The notes below the pieces were generated by a model. That model had not been told where the DNA came from, searched no databases, and was given only the letters and a program-made list of their open reading frames with translations. From assembly GCA_019155185.1 (NCBI GenBank), contig CM032811.1, positions 1,418,287 to 1,482,286 of the forward strand: 64,000 bases of DNA, given 5' to 3'. The translations under genes were made by a program, and so were the position numbers. The stretch comes from Beaufortia kweichowensis (Eukaryota; Chordata; Actinopteri; Cypriniformes; Gastromyzontidae). Positions 12,459 to 25,439 of this stretch are shown here, piece after piece; positions within the stretch are counted from its first letter, which is position 1; every line of letters begins with the position of its first letter.

Positions 12459-15400
12459 AGAAAGCGTCAGTGAGACTCACGTTATTTCGTAAATCTTGCA
12501 GCGCTACACTCATCGTGCAGCATCGGCGCTCCGCACGGGACTAAGCCATCATCCCCCGCGCCTGAAACAAACACGATCAATGAGAGTTAACCGCAAATCT
12601 CATCCGTGTGCGTTTACCGACCAACACAAAGACCGAGAGCGGATGCGCGTTACCGTATCGCTGAACATCTTCAGAAAGCGGCGCGCATGATGCTTTGATA
12701 TGCCACGGCCAAAGATCAGCACGTCCTCTTCTCTGTGTATTACAACATAGAAAGATGTCTGTGGGAGAGAGATAGAGATCAGCCTGTACTCTCTCTTTCT
12801 CTCTCTCTCTCTCTCTCATTCCCCCGCCCCTTTCGTGCGCGTTCCCGCGAACGCCGGTTCGGTGATTGACTGCGCGCTCCCTTCCGAACTCGTGCTGCAT
12901 CTGTGTGGGGTGGATTTCCGAGGTTGTCATAACATAAGCATCAAGTGGGAAGAACGCTAGTACTCTATTGTAATTAAAGTTTTTTCAATGTTCTCTCCAT
13001 CTTTAAAATAAAGGATCTGTAAAGGGTTTTTTACAGCACTGACATGTAAAACCCTTTTGTGTTCCCTGAAGAATCTCTATTAAAGGCTTCTTTCTTATCT
13101 TTTCATAAGAGACTTATTCTTTACAAAAAAACACAAAAGGTTTTCGTGAATGTTGAAGGTTCGTACAGCTCAAGGTAGAAACTAAAAATGTTAAGTTTGC
13201 CTTTATTCTTTAGATAGGCTATTTGTTGTTTAAAGGCACTGGAACCCAGTTGAACCCATACAAAACAATGTACACATTTTATGGCAGTTGTTCTCGGTTG
13301 GTGTGTTTTGATAGAATCAACGTGGACCCAAATCACATTAAATGTGGTATTACTTGCCGAAAGAACAAACATGCTGCGTGTTAACCACAATGTGTTTTGT
13401 GTTATTGGCTGCGGAATGTATAAAACTATAAACCATCAAAAACCATTTAAAAAGTTCACTTTCTATTCTATTTCTATTCTGTCTGGGTCATCAACATTTC
13501 ATATTGTTGCATGGGCAATGCTTTTCATGGTAATAATAACCAATTTTTAATATATGAATTTATGGATACAGAGTGTCATGTGAAAAAATGCTTTAAAAAC
13601 ATCTAAAGGTTCACCTATAGCATCAGATGCTTGAGTTTTAGGTGTATATCAGAATTATTTTATAACAAGTTATTTCAAAGTTTCCCACACGCAGGAGATC
13701 ACAGCTGATTGAAAACATATGTTGTACATGACTTAAGCCTGGATGCGGTTATGTAACAGATTTGAGCCGTTCATTCTGTCTGGAAACGAGCATAAACACA
13801 AGGCTGATATCGCTGCATCTTGGAGTCCACCCAGCCCCTGCATTCGTTAAATGAAATGGCAGCTGCGCTAAAGAGCTGGCCCAAAGTCAGAGACTATATC
13901 ACACTGACTGGCTGGTACCCAAGAGAAAGATACAAAAACTGGATTTGATATTCCTCAAGTGCATTGTTTAGAAGTAAACACTAGCATATTGCTTTCCTAC
14001 ATACTGTTTAGTATGAGATTATATACTGTACTGCTGTGTTTTAAACAGTATTTCTAAACGGGTTAAATCCAGATTGGTCAATAGTTGTGTATTATTCATG
14101 ATAAATCACAGCTATGAGCGCTTTACCCAATGATTCTGTGTATCACAGCACTCTTAACAACATCACATTCAAACATCTTTTGGCAAAAGTTTATTATACA
14201 TAAAATATTTTATTATACTAATTTGTATGAATTCAAATAATGTTATTTGTACATTTTAGTACAGTCTACTTTGAGCTATACATGAGGTATTTGAATTCAT
14301 ACAAAATCGCTACCTTGTAATAGATATGTTTTCCCATGGAATGAGGTTGGAGGTCAAACGCAATGCATTGTGGGAAACGGTGGTCAGAGCTTTATGCTAT
14401 AAATGTATACAGCATTTTTTTATTATATTATGTTTAGCTTTTGTTTTCTTTCATACCAATAATTGGAAAATTGTCCCTGAGTTCCTCTGTAGCATAGCCT
14501 TCTTGCACCCGAGCCCTGCAAATTAAAGTGATGGATCTGTCTAATACTATGAATTGTTTATTTTAAGTGTTGTTATATTTTAAAACACATTTACTGGGTG
14601 GTTCACAGCAAACAACATTGAACGCACAGCTCGATTTAAATGCACTCTGTGATCAATAGCTGAAGGCTGTAACTCTTGGGGGTTTTCCATTAAGTCCTGT
14701 ATGCGTAATATAACTCAGCACTCAACTCCTGTCTTCATTCTCTCTCATTTGCCAGATGGGGAAGCAAGGTCACTGGACAGATATGTCTGCTGATAGCTCT
14801 GTCTGCTGCCATCCTCATCTCTCACCTTGAAGAAGACCAAGGCCTGCCAGGAACCCTGTGATCTCATGCACACACGCTCTCTAAATATACGTGGTGTTTG
14901 TCTAATTTATTTAGTTGTAGTGCAAATATGATCTAATTTTTGTTCATGTTCCATCTGTTTCAGTTTCATGGATAAAACAGAAACTTCTGCAGTCCCTTTT
15001 AGGTGAACCGTTGCTTTAACCATGCGAGTAGAATACTGAATATTTATTGTGTGTATGTATTTAAAAATGTTAGGGCATTGTAAAGTAAAATAAACACATT
15101 TCTTGCCATTTTTTTAAACTTGTTCTGTTTGTTCCCCTCCACAATCGCTCCTACTTATTTCCGGATGTCTCTCTCGGCCTGTTCAATGATGGTTTTGTCT
15201 CTGCTTTCAATAGAATTCTGTTCACCTTCCCCCTTCTTTCTCTTAGAAGGTCAGATTTTGCTATTGGGTGAAATGTACAAACTTCTGCTTGTGGCCTTGT
15301 CATGTATTGCAAGAATGATCAGGGTTTAATGCAAGTGTGTTTTGCTGTCCTTACCAGCCAAAATAACTGTAATGAATACCTCAGTTTTCTGTATATTGAA

Positions 15401-16584
15401 GTAAATAATTGTAAGGTTATTATTTATTATCTTCCTTATCTTAATCTAAATCCAACAGTAATCAAATCATGAATTTTAGCTGCTGCAGTGAACTAATTAT
15501 GTGATGTATTATGTGAACCTTTATTTACTTGCAATGTTGAGGAAGTAACTTTAAAACTGTACTTTGACATGATTGAGTACTTTGTCTAAAAATAAACTGT
15601 GCTCAAGCTTAATATATCAAACTGAGACGGTATATCAAAGTCAAAGTGCAATTGCAACACAGTGTAACATTTCATTCACAAATCATTGCAAGAACAAAAT
15701 CAACTTCTATCAGTCATGCAACTTAAACTGGAGCAGAAGCCCCTGTTAACTTGACACGAGACAGACGTTTCTCAAAATGATTGTCTAAGAGATGGAAAGT
15801 GTTTTTCAGACTCTGAACAAGCGCTCATATGAGACACTTTTATTCACATCTTTTATTCAAGTTAGCGGCCTGATTTAAAAGATGCAATAGCAGGCCCTTA
15901 TTATTTTACTGTTTTAATTTGTGATCTGCTATTAAACGAAAGATGTTGCCTGAATAAACAGAATCTGCACTCTTTAACTTAACTCTGCACTATTCACTTT
16001 ATATCTGCACTGTTTGCACTACGTTTTGTTTTTTATCTATTGTTTTTTGTATCTATTGTTTTTTGTTTTGTGTTATCTGTTTGCACCCTGGGTCTGAGAG
16101 AAACGCAATTTCAATTCTCTGTATGACTTTGACTTTGAATACACAAGTTTGTAGAAACGGGATGTAGCAATTGTTTGTAAAAAGCCAACCAGGTGGCAAT
16201 TTTGCTTTAATTGTACAATGTGAATTGTACAAAGACATGACTTAATGAAATAGCGAGGCTAAAGCAAGACTGTAATTAAACATACGAATGTAATCGTGTA
16301 TAATTTCATACGAAATAAAGCAGGGTACATATCCGATCCGCGTTTGAGTTGAAAGCTGTGAGGACGAGCAGAAAGTGAATTATGCCAGGCCCAAGCTTTA
16401 GCTGACTTTTAATTTATTAATGAATTGCAATGAGATGGTGTTGGAAAAGCTACACTGTTTAAAATCAACAAAGCAACCGTAAAGCTACTAAAACAGATAA
16501 TTAAGTAGACTAGCACTAAAGTGAGTCAGATGGAGATGACATTATGCTCTCTGTGAGGTCACCAACGAGATTTTAGAATCCACC

Positions 16585-16690
16585 TTCCATCCATTCATCC
16601 ATTCTCCAAATCCGCTTGTCCTCGGCAGGGTCGCTGGATGGCTGGAGCCTATCCCAGCATCTCGTGCCACAGGCACCCTGGACAGATGGC
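16585..16690 (+). repeat. Teleost repeat fragment (CCATCCATTC...AGCCTATCCCAGC)
   Basis: CCATCCATTCATCCATTCTCC, GGGTCGCTGGATGGCTGGAG and CCTATCCCAGCATC are typical of a very common fish retroposon 3' region. Only about 100 bp remain. Confidence 0.65.
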
Positions 16691-19099
16691 CAGTTTAATA
16701 CAGACAAGAAGCTACCAAATTCTTAAAATTAAATAAAAACTGGATGAGCCGGATGGCAGAAGTGACAAGAACCAATCTAATCTATTCATATATTAAACTG
16801 TGCTGCTTTTCAACACCAGACTGAATTATTTTTGTAGTACATCATAGGTCAATGAACATGACAGTGCAAGTATGGTGTACATGTCCAAGAATTTATTCAT
16901 ACGTCTACATGCATAGCATTTTATTTATTTATTTCTACGTACTGCACAGAGATTGAACACCATAATCATTTGACTGGACCACATGACTGGAATGGCAAAT
17001 TAGATTTAAATGAGTCTATTTAGCCTATCAGTAATGGCAACCGGTTGTAATGAGTAATATAAAATAGTAATATGTAATATTAAGGAGACAGTGTAGGTTA
17101 ATGCAATACAGTTATTAATATTTAATCATCTAGTCTTGGGTGAATGGGAGAGGCAAAATATTTCAGTTCATTCTCACTTCTATAACCTTGTAAATCTAAG
17201 CACACTTTGGGACATTGTTGAGATTTCTTTTGAGACAAATCTGATGTCTTTTCCTCAGGTGAACCACATAAACCCGACAGCTCTTTATTAAGTTAAGAGG
17301 TCACTGAACAAAGAGGTGGATGAATACATTGATCTTGCTGTCACATCTTTGAATCCTCTAGTCTCATCCTTTGACTCATAAGAAATTGGTTTTGTAGGCC
17401 TACAGCAAACCTATTAGAGACACAGCTGCTCACAGCAACATGAGGTTAATTGTCTTCCTCACATACACAATGTTTACAGGCAACTCACCGGTTCTTGGTG
17501 TCTTTTCAGTGGTTTGAATCAAGAAACTTTGGTTTTTAACAAGCCAGTATTCCCTCTCTGTACCACATATATCCCAACCAGAATAAAAGTGCAACCAGGC
17601 ACGACAGAATCACGTCTTGGATTGTGGTTTATAATGGATGTGCTGTTCAAACTCTGGTGGAGATGGATTGTGGTGCTGCGTGAATATATCAGTGTTTTGT
17701 CTTTCCATCCATATAGTTTTTTGTCGGACAAATACATTATATAAAACTGTCACATTCACGCGGTCAGCCATGCATGAAATAGGTGGACTGCAGATGCACT
17801 TCAGCTATAAGAGTCTTATTTTCTGCTGTGGTCATAGCATCGCTTTATGAGATGGACTAAGGCGTTGTCATAGTATTGCCATGGCAACTGTTTCCAGTCA
17901 GTTGAAGGCCAGCGATTCTTTTCTTCCTGTGGAGAAAATGAGTATGATGTGGGAGGAGAAAAACACCAGAGGAGAAAATAGACACAAGTGTTTTTTTCAT
18001 CTACAAACTTATTAATTATCATTACCTTGAGTAATGTTTAAGACTGTTAGTTGGTTCATTCAGTTTGTGGTGTTCTTTATTAGCTGTAGCACTTTTACAT
18101 AGTAAAAAAACATATTTAGAAACGTATGACTTGATTTCTAAATTAAAATAAATAGGGCACTTCATTAACTAGGACATGTTTTGCGATCAGCATCCTTGCT
18201 GGATGATTCTTGTCAACCTAAACTCACTTTTTCTCCTAGATTGGTTATAATCTGACGATCAGCATACACGTGTCAGCACCGTAAGAGAGAATTTCAACAT
18301 GTTCCAACTATCTATTATGAAATTAGCATTTCAACGTATTAATTAGGTTTAAGAAATGTTATCATGGTAAATTATTAAAAGACTTAATGTTGACTAAATG
18401 ACCTCAGAAATGAAAATTGCTGATAATAAAACATGCTTAGTAATGGATATTCAATTTAATTATTTAAATCTACATGAATAGATTTTTAAACTGAGGTCTG
18501 AAACCACTTTTCTGGTCATTTGCAGCTGTAGTATTAGCTTTAACCCTTTGTTTGTCATCCTAAAAAACCTTCCAGGGAACCTCTGGATTTTTTCAGCTGT
18601 AGGATTGATTTACGGGGGGTTGTGGGGGGGCTGGTGCGTGTGGCCATTGTCTCTCATTGTCTACATGTTATGTAGTCACATATCACAAATGTCAATTATT
18701 ATCTATCGAGAATACATTGTATACAAAGGGTTTTTCAGTGGTCCTTATTTGAGATATTATAAAATGTTATTATATAAAACATTAGAACATTTTGAGTTTA
18801 TTAAATGTTACTCAAACTGTGCATAAACGAAAAAACTTTACATGTATGTGACAAAAGAAACTTGAATGTTATTTAAGCAAGGAAACAATATTTGAAAAAC
18901 AAAAAAACAAATATAACAAAAAACTAGCAAAATGCCTTCTAATTAAGTCTATTTTAATTGTTTAAATCCCGTTCTTATTTAAGATTCTTAAGTGATCTTT
19001 AATTCTTAAATGTCTAATTATCAGATGTCGCAGACCTGCAAAACACTTAATCAGCAATTGACAACTAAAGCCATTAGTTACTGCAAGAAGTCGGAAGAT

Positions 19100-19208
19100 T
19101 AAAGGAATAGTTCACCTCGAAATTGGACCCCATTGACTTTCCATAGTAGGAATAAAAATTACTATGGTCAAGTCAATGGGCCCATTTTTGGGTGAACTAC
19201 TCCTTTAT
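19100..19208. mobile_element. Short (about 109 bp) fully palindromic MITE
   Basis: Ends TAAAGGAATAGTTCACC and GGTGAACTACTCCTTTA form terminal inverted repeats; the core CCATAGTAGGAATAAAAATTACTATGG is itself a hairpin. Confidence 0.8.
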
Positions 19209-21156
19209 CACTTCCACCAATCAACCCATCATAAAGGTAAACATTTTATGGCACATGACGCTCTAGGAGCCTGACCTATACATCATTTGGCAACCAAACA
19301 CACCATTAAAACAATCGTCTGTGTTTTTTACCTATAAAATAAATAACCTGGAGGTAAAATGTCTTTGCATTGGCCTGGTGCCAAAAACAAGGCAAACAAA
19401 TTGCTATTCTGTCCATTATTCAGCTGTCCTGCTATCAAAAGATCTATTATTCAACATGAGGCAATGGCTGGCTGAAAGAGTCATAAATTAGTCTTGCAAA
19501 TCAAATACGCTTACCTTTCATGAAGACCACGAGAGAAGTCTTGTTTATTCATTAATGCTCTCATTGAATAAGGCACCTTCAGTGCTTTGATCTGAACACG
19601 TTTAGTTGCAGTAAAGGTTTCCTGATAGCCCGTATTTTGTGTCGGCCACCTCACCCACAGCTTGAAGAGTGTTCGTTTATGCAGCTCAGTGGAGATACAT
19701 GTATAACTAATGATTCTGATGTGGTGTTAAGAATTGATGAGCTTTAAAGCGGCTCTTTCTATAAAATAGTAATGGACGATTGCATAACCATCTGAAACGG
19801 CCTTCTGGTCTAGCTGCTAATACATCACCACCTTGTGGTAACCACGGAGGTCATATTACCAATCTCCAACAATGATATATGTAAAATTGCTAAGTACATG
19901 TAAATTCTGTCTCGCTAAAAGCACAGTTTCAAACGTTTTATTGCGTTAGCTAATGAAAGTGTCACTATTAATATTAGGTAACCTGTGCCGTTTGTGCTAT
20001 GAACTTGAATTCAAATCAAGAACTTATTCACGTAGATGATTTTATTTTAGATTTTTACACCTGGTGGATAGATGCAAATCAATGACTAACATTTAGAGAG
20101 GAAGCAGAGTCATATCCAGGAATCAGAATTGTCAGATAGCAACCATCCTCCAACCCAGAACACCCTAATCTACCTAGTAACTCCTTAGCAACCACCCACA
20201 ACATACAGACAGCATCACAATGTCCTGGCAGTCACCTACCAACACTCGCATTGTTGCTATTAGGCACCACTCACATTTTCCTCAGAATTTCTATATTTCT
20301 TGTTTACTGTTATGTTTTATGCTAAACTTAACTTAAAGCAATGCAAATTAACATTCTAGATATCTTTCATTTAGTTATACGAATGCCTCTATACTTTAAA
20401 AGTCCAACTTCAAAATGTTCTCCCAACAGAAGTAATAAAGTAACTTGAACAAAGATTTTTTTAGTAGAAAGGATAAATGTATTAGTTTGTATATACTGAA
20501 TAAGATTAGTCCTCAGCATGTCACTAATAAAAATCATTTTGTTGACTATATACGTGCTTGTCCAAATACTTTGATATTTGAAAGTTCCCAGCATGCTCTA
20601 CGGCATATTCAATGTAATCTTTAGTATTTTTAAAAGGTTTACTGTGTAAATGTTTGATGGCTTTATTTATGCTGTTGTTTTTAGTTGTCATTCCGAGTTG
20701 TTTTTTTAATGAATGATGTTTTTAAATAGTCATGAGTCTTAGTCCATGTTTTGCATATATAATGAAAGTACGTTCATCTTAAAAAAGTTCAATAAAAGTT
20801 TTTCATCTTTCTTAAAATGAGTTGGGATGCAACATTCCTCAGTAAAGTGAATGTGGCCCAAATGTTGAGTAAACAAAATATTTGTTGTGTCAGACTTTTA
20901 TGTTTTTCAACCACTGTATTGTATTTTAATGACGTTCCCCTGTTGGACACGACATCAGACAGTAATAATAAACATTTTCTGAGAAAAAAGCCACATTGCT
21001 TTCTCGTTTTGTATGCCACACAATAGGCTACATTAGATTCAAACCAGTTAATAAATGTAGCAGAATGTCATAATATTAATGCAGAAGAAGTCTTGCTTCT
21101 AAGGCACATGCAGAAATTTGTTCAACATGAAAAGGATTACAATGTCTCCCAATATT

Positions 21157-21210
21157 TGTAAGTTGCTTTGGATAAAAGCGTCAACTAAATACCTAAATGT
21201 AAATGTAAAT
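21157..21210 (+). repeat. SINE-type 3' tail
   Basis: TTGCTTTGGATAAAAGCGTC followed by AACTAAATACCTAAATGTAA is the conserved tail of teleost V-SINE/HE1-type elements. Related tails are at 36630-36662 and 48920-48950. Confidence 0.7.
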
Positions 21211-21642
21211 GCAATCATCAACACAATACAGAGAAGAGAAGCATTTGCTCATAGGTTTGACTGAAATGTTTGTCTATCTGTGTGTGTTAGCCCTGTGATG
21301 AGTGTTTTCCCAAAGATATGATGAGACATAACTCCAGAACTGCCAATATACGGCCAATAATTTGTAGTTTCATCTCTGCTTCTGACTGGCAATGACAAGA
21401 AGGCTCACACTTGTGACAAAAACTAAACTCATTCCCTTTTTCGAGGAGCCCTTTGATATAACCCACTCCAAATGTCTGACTCAATAGGAAATAGAAAATG
21501 TGCTCTTCAGCAATTTCAGGTAAAACATAATGTTTCTTTTGATGTACATACTTCAGAATTGTCCTCAAAAACATAATTGGTTTTATACTCAAAAAACAGT
21601 CATTGGAAAGGCCAGTGTGGATACTGGTAAACATCCAGCTCT

Positions 21643-24600
21643 TTATCTTTGAGTTAGTAGTCGTGGCAGAGACAGAGGCAGCTTGTTGGCTCCGCGCTCG
21701 TGCCAGCACACATCAAACAGTGGGAACACTTTGCCCTGCAGCTCAGCTTGATACGAGTAGATAAATCCAAGCTCATCCTCGCTATCTGCATTATAGAAAG
21801 CGATACGGCCGCTTTCATAGTCCAGAAAGACTCCTAAACGCTGCGGGTGGGTGTTGAGGGGCAACGCTACCCGCGGTGCGGTGAAAGCCTCGTACAAGCG
21901 GCCTTCCCTCAGGCCGATCAGCCACACGCCGCTCTCCGGCGTTTTCAAGAGCTTGCCTTTGCGTGACGTGATTCCTTTTATCAATCCAATCCGCCATTTG
22001 GGTTTGGCACCCACCTGGACTTCCCAGTAGTGTTTGCCAGAGGAGAAGCCCCGTGCTGCGAGCACGCAGTAACTGTAGCTGAAACGCTCTGGATTATTGG
22101 GCTGGCGATTGAGCAGGACGTCACATTCAACGCTGGTGTTGTCTTTGCTGAGATGCAGCATGGGGTGGGCCGTCAAAGGGTCGAACTTCAGGTGATCTGG
22201 AGCTATAGGAGCAGGAGGCTAAATATAAACACAACGCACAGAACCTACGACAACGCAGAGCTTTCTTAAATTCTCTGGTTTTATTTATACTCCGAACACA
22301 CCGACGCAACTTGCATACAAAATATTTCAGGTATCTTTAATAAAATATTTGAATAAAGGTGATGGACATCACTGGTGTGTGTGTTTCATTCTTTCTCACG
22401 CTTATTTCTTTGGATTAATGAAAGAAGAATGACAAACAAACCTTAAATCTACACTGGCCTGCCATGTGAAATGAGTGGCTAAATATTTTATTAGCATTCT
22501 CTTCAGGAAATACTTTCTTGGAAGCACTTCTAGTCCAGCATATTAATTGTATTAAAGGCTTCCCACTGACCAGCGTGTTTTCATCACAACAGCATGTATT
22601 CTTCAACACAAATGTCTTCTTCTCCAAAATGTACCGCTTATTAAACCTTACAACTACAACTGGTCACATGGTCATCTTCTGTGGATATTTAGGCTCTCGC
22701 TGAACGAGTGAATGTGGGGAGGACTGTTTACTCCAAAGACTTTTCGTGTTCATTTTGAGCTGTACAGTTACGATATAAAACACATTAACAAGAGGGTTTT
22801 TTTGCTTCCGCTTTCTTACTAATTTACTCATTTTAGTTTATGCTACAGCTAATGCATTTCAAAGAGAAAATGCAAGAAATGTTTACCAGGCAGGACTCTC
22901 CTGTGAAGTCTCTTCCACACATACATTTTAATATCATTGTGGCTGAATCCAGGATTAAACTGGATGGAGCTGTACATTTTCTCATCCCTTTGCTCCCTCT
23001 GCTGGCTCTCACGAAATCTTCACAGAAATAGAAACGCAATACTGTAAGCCATACACACCAAAACACAGTGATTTTAGTCTTGGGACAACTGCATTTATAT
23101 GTCCAAATATACCAAAGCATAGTCAACATTCACATATATACCATAGCACAATATACATCAAGTGCTTTGAGAAATAAATCAAATACTTTAAAACATGGTT
23201 CCTCACCTTGGAGCGATGGATCCATATTTCTGTAAGAAACACATTTTATTTAGAGCTGTGATATGTGTGATAAAGTGTAACTATTACATTATATTATAAT
23301 ATTGCATTTACATACAGTGATTGAATGTATATATATATATAATTATTTATATACATTATTATATAAAAGTGGTAAAAAGAATGACAACTATCCCAAGTGA
23401 TCCCTTACAGCAATGAACTGCAGGTGACTCTCATTGCTCAGGGCGTCCAGTGTGCTCTCGGCGGATTGGATCTTGGTCAGCAGCTGGCTCATCTGTTCAG
23501 CCTGGCTGTGGATGGAGGAGATAAGGGTGGAGGCTGTGTTTTCCACCTTCTCCATGAAACCTGCCTCCTCTAGCTCTAAACACCGCCGGAGCTCTCCAAA
23601 CTCCTTCCGCACCACCCACTTTAACACATCTGATTCATTCTGTGCACAGACATCAGTGACAATGTCATGATGTTAAATGGAAAGATTTTTCAGGGAGTTT
23701 GAAATCGCTTGACAGCCAATCATCTATAGTTGTATTTTGTTAATAAGAAGACAAACACATGCAGAGTAAACTGGTGACCACTGATAAGTAAATAACAAGA
23801 CTAGTTAACAATAACACGTATTCATGTAGTTCTGAAAGTGACGATTCACCGTGATGCGAGATTTATTAAAATCCATTTTACAGATCTGCTCCTCAAGCTT
23901 TCTCCTCTGCGTCTGAAACTCTGTCATCAAACACGAGATGTCCTCCTGAAGACACAGGAAATATATTTACATTTATAAAAGTCATTTCAGCCATATACAA
24001 GTACATAGTGAAACGAAACAACGTTTTTCCAGGATCAAGGTGCTACAGTACAAAAAACCCTCTATACATAAAGTGCAAACAGACAGTAACACAGACACAA
24101 TACACAGTTCAGTATGAAAGTGCTCAGTTCTTAAGTCAATAATTGTGTTTTATTCATGATAACGCACAGTTATGAGCGCTTCTCCCAACAGTTCTGTGTA
24201 TTATAGCACAACACACATCGTTCCATTGACTACCATTCAAACGCATGCGAATGTGACGACACCGGAAACGCAAGTCCATGCGTAAAGATTTCGCATCCCG
24301 CTCCCTCCAGGAGGTCACGTTTGCTAAATGCCGCGGTCACTAAACATTGCAAAATTTACACACGTCGTCACGTGATGCGAATTTGCAGTTCAGAGTTCAG
24401 CAAACGTGACCTTTGTAAGGTAGCGGAATGCGAATTTTTTACGCAGTTTCATGTGTCGTCACATTCGCATGCGTATGAATGGAAGTCAATGTAACGAAGA
24501 AGTCTAGTGTGATGGGCCATTAACATCAATATAAGGGCCTATCACAGCCAATCAGGGACTCTTTTTTCCAGCGGAAGGAACTTTTTTAAATACTTTATGA

Positions 24601-25118
24601 AAGTTGCACGTCGACACATATTTTATTTATACAAATTTTATTTATCATATACAAGTCACAGCTGAAGGGGTCCCCATTTAATTTTAGGGTCACTGTATCT
24701 CTGCCCTCACCTTCATCCGGCTGTAGACGCTGTTAATAGGCGTGACTTTGTGCGCCCGGTGCGCCCCGATACTCCCGCACAGGCCGCAGATGAGCGCGCG
24801 GTCCTCCTCACAGTAAAGACTCAGCGGGTTATTGTGTTGACCGCAGACCTCTGACGGACCCTGATCGGCCGTGTTCAGGGTCCGAACGGCGTCTACGATA
24901 CGAGCCAGCGCCACATTGGGCGGAGGACAGTCCGCGTCTACTACACAGCGACACACGGGACACTGCAGCTGCCCCAGCGCGTTCACGGTCATGGCGCGCA
25001 CGCACACGCGGCAGTATGAGTGACCGCACTGGAGGATCAACGGTTCGGTGAAGACTTCCAGACACACCGGACAACGAAGCTGATCCTCCAGAGACTCCAC
25101 ACTCCACCACCGGTCCAT
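21643..25118 (-). CDS. trim50: TRIM50-like E3 ubiquitin ligase (RING, B-box 2, coiled coil, B30.2/SPRY), six coding exons
   Basis: Coding exons on the minus strand: 25118-24711, 23945-23850, 23639-23409, 23229-23207, 23017-22887 and 22202-21643 (stop TAA). Lengths 408, 96, 231, 23, 131 and 560 nt are the classic TRIM exon pattern and give 482 residues (human TRIM50 is about 487). The start is the ATG beginning MDRWW, which aligns with the mammalian N-terminus; no in-frame ATG lies just upstream. RING C3HC4 ligands are visible at C16, C19, C31, H33, C36, C39, C53 and C56. B-box 2 ligands are C92, H95, C103, D106, C111, C114, H120 and H123. A coiled coil covers roughly 137-245 and the B30.2/SPRY domain is the last exon (about 297-482). 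The SPRY stretches VWLIGLREGRLYEAF and CWHERGANKLP are close to TRIM50 as I recall it. TRIM RING proteins transfer ubiquitin with an E2, and TRIM50 is cytoplasmic and linked to aggresomes. The polyadenylation site is unclear; the nearest AATAAA on this strand is near 20662. A TRIM73/74-like copy or a fish-specific paralogue remains possible. Confidence 0.88.
24222..24504. mobile_element. Palindromic element in trim50 intron 1
   Basis: CCATTGACTACCATTCAAAC with CGCATGCGAATGTGACGAC is mirrored by GTCGTCACATTCGCATGCG and GAATGGAAGTCAATG at the right end. Confidence 0.75.
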
Positions 25119-25192
25119 AAACACGGGAGAAAATACCTGCTTCACTTCTACACAATTTACAACAATTGTTTAATACACAAAGAAACAATTTA

Positions 25193-25434
25193 ATAGAATA
25201 GAATAGAATAGAATAGAAAACAGAATAGAATAGAATAGAACAGAACATAATATAATATTATAGAACAGAACATAATAGAGTAGAGTAGAGTAGAATAGAG
25301 TAGAGTAGAATAGAATAGAATATAATATTATAGAATAGAATAGAATAGAAAACAGAATAGAATAGAACAGAACATAATATAATATTATAGAACAGAACAT
25401 AATAGAGTAGAAAACAGAATAGAATAGAATAGAA
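25193..25434. repeat. AATAG pentanucleotide satellite with higher-order duplication
   Basis: Imperfect tandem AATAG/AACAG/AGTAG units. A block beginning AAAACAGAATAG and running through a TAATATAATATTATAG variant occurs twice, near 25217 and near 25350. The array starts about 75 bp upstream of the trim50 ATG. Confidence 0.9.
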
Positions 25435-25439
25435 ACAAT

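Larger units (their letters stand above)
11740..12930. promoter_or_regulatory. CpG-rich segment, probable promoter of an unidentified gene
   Basis: CpG dinucleotides are frequent from about 11760 to 12320 and from 12490 to 12920, unlike the flanks. A perfect palindromic X-box lies at 11835. On the minus strand an ATG at 12666-12668 with A at -3 reads MFSDT and then meets a possible donor ACG|GTAACG at 12654, so it could be a short first coding exon whose remaining exons are outside or unseen. A GCT-repeat and a GT-repeat interrupt the block at about 12409-12458. No gene was recognised. Confidence 0.45.
12931..21642. other. Gene-free stretch up to trim50
   Basis: Contains a MITE relative (12990), a repeat shared with 24140 (at about 14080-14160), the fish repeat at 16585, the small palindromic MITE at 19100, and a SINE tail at 21157. 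No coding exon seen. Confidence 0.5.

Noticed and set aside
25119..25145. N-terminal extension of trim50 from a GTG codon
   Set aside because: GTG initiation is not expected here, and MDRWW aligns with the family N-terminus.
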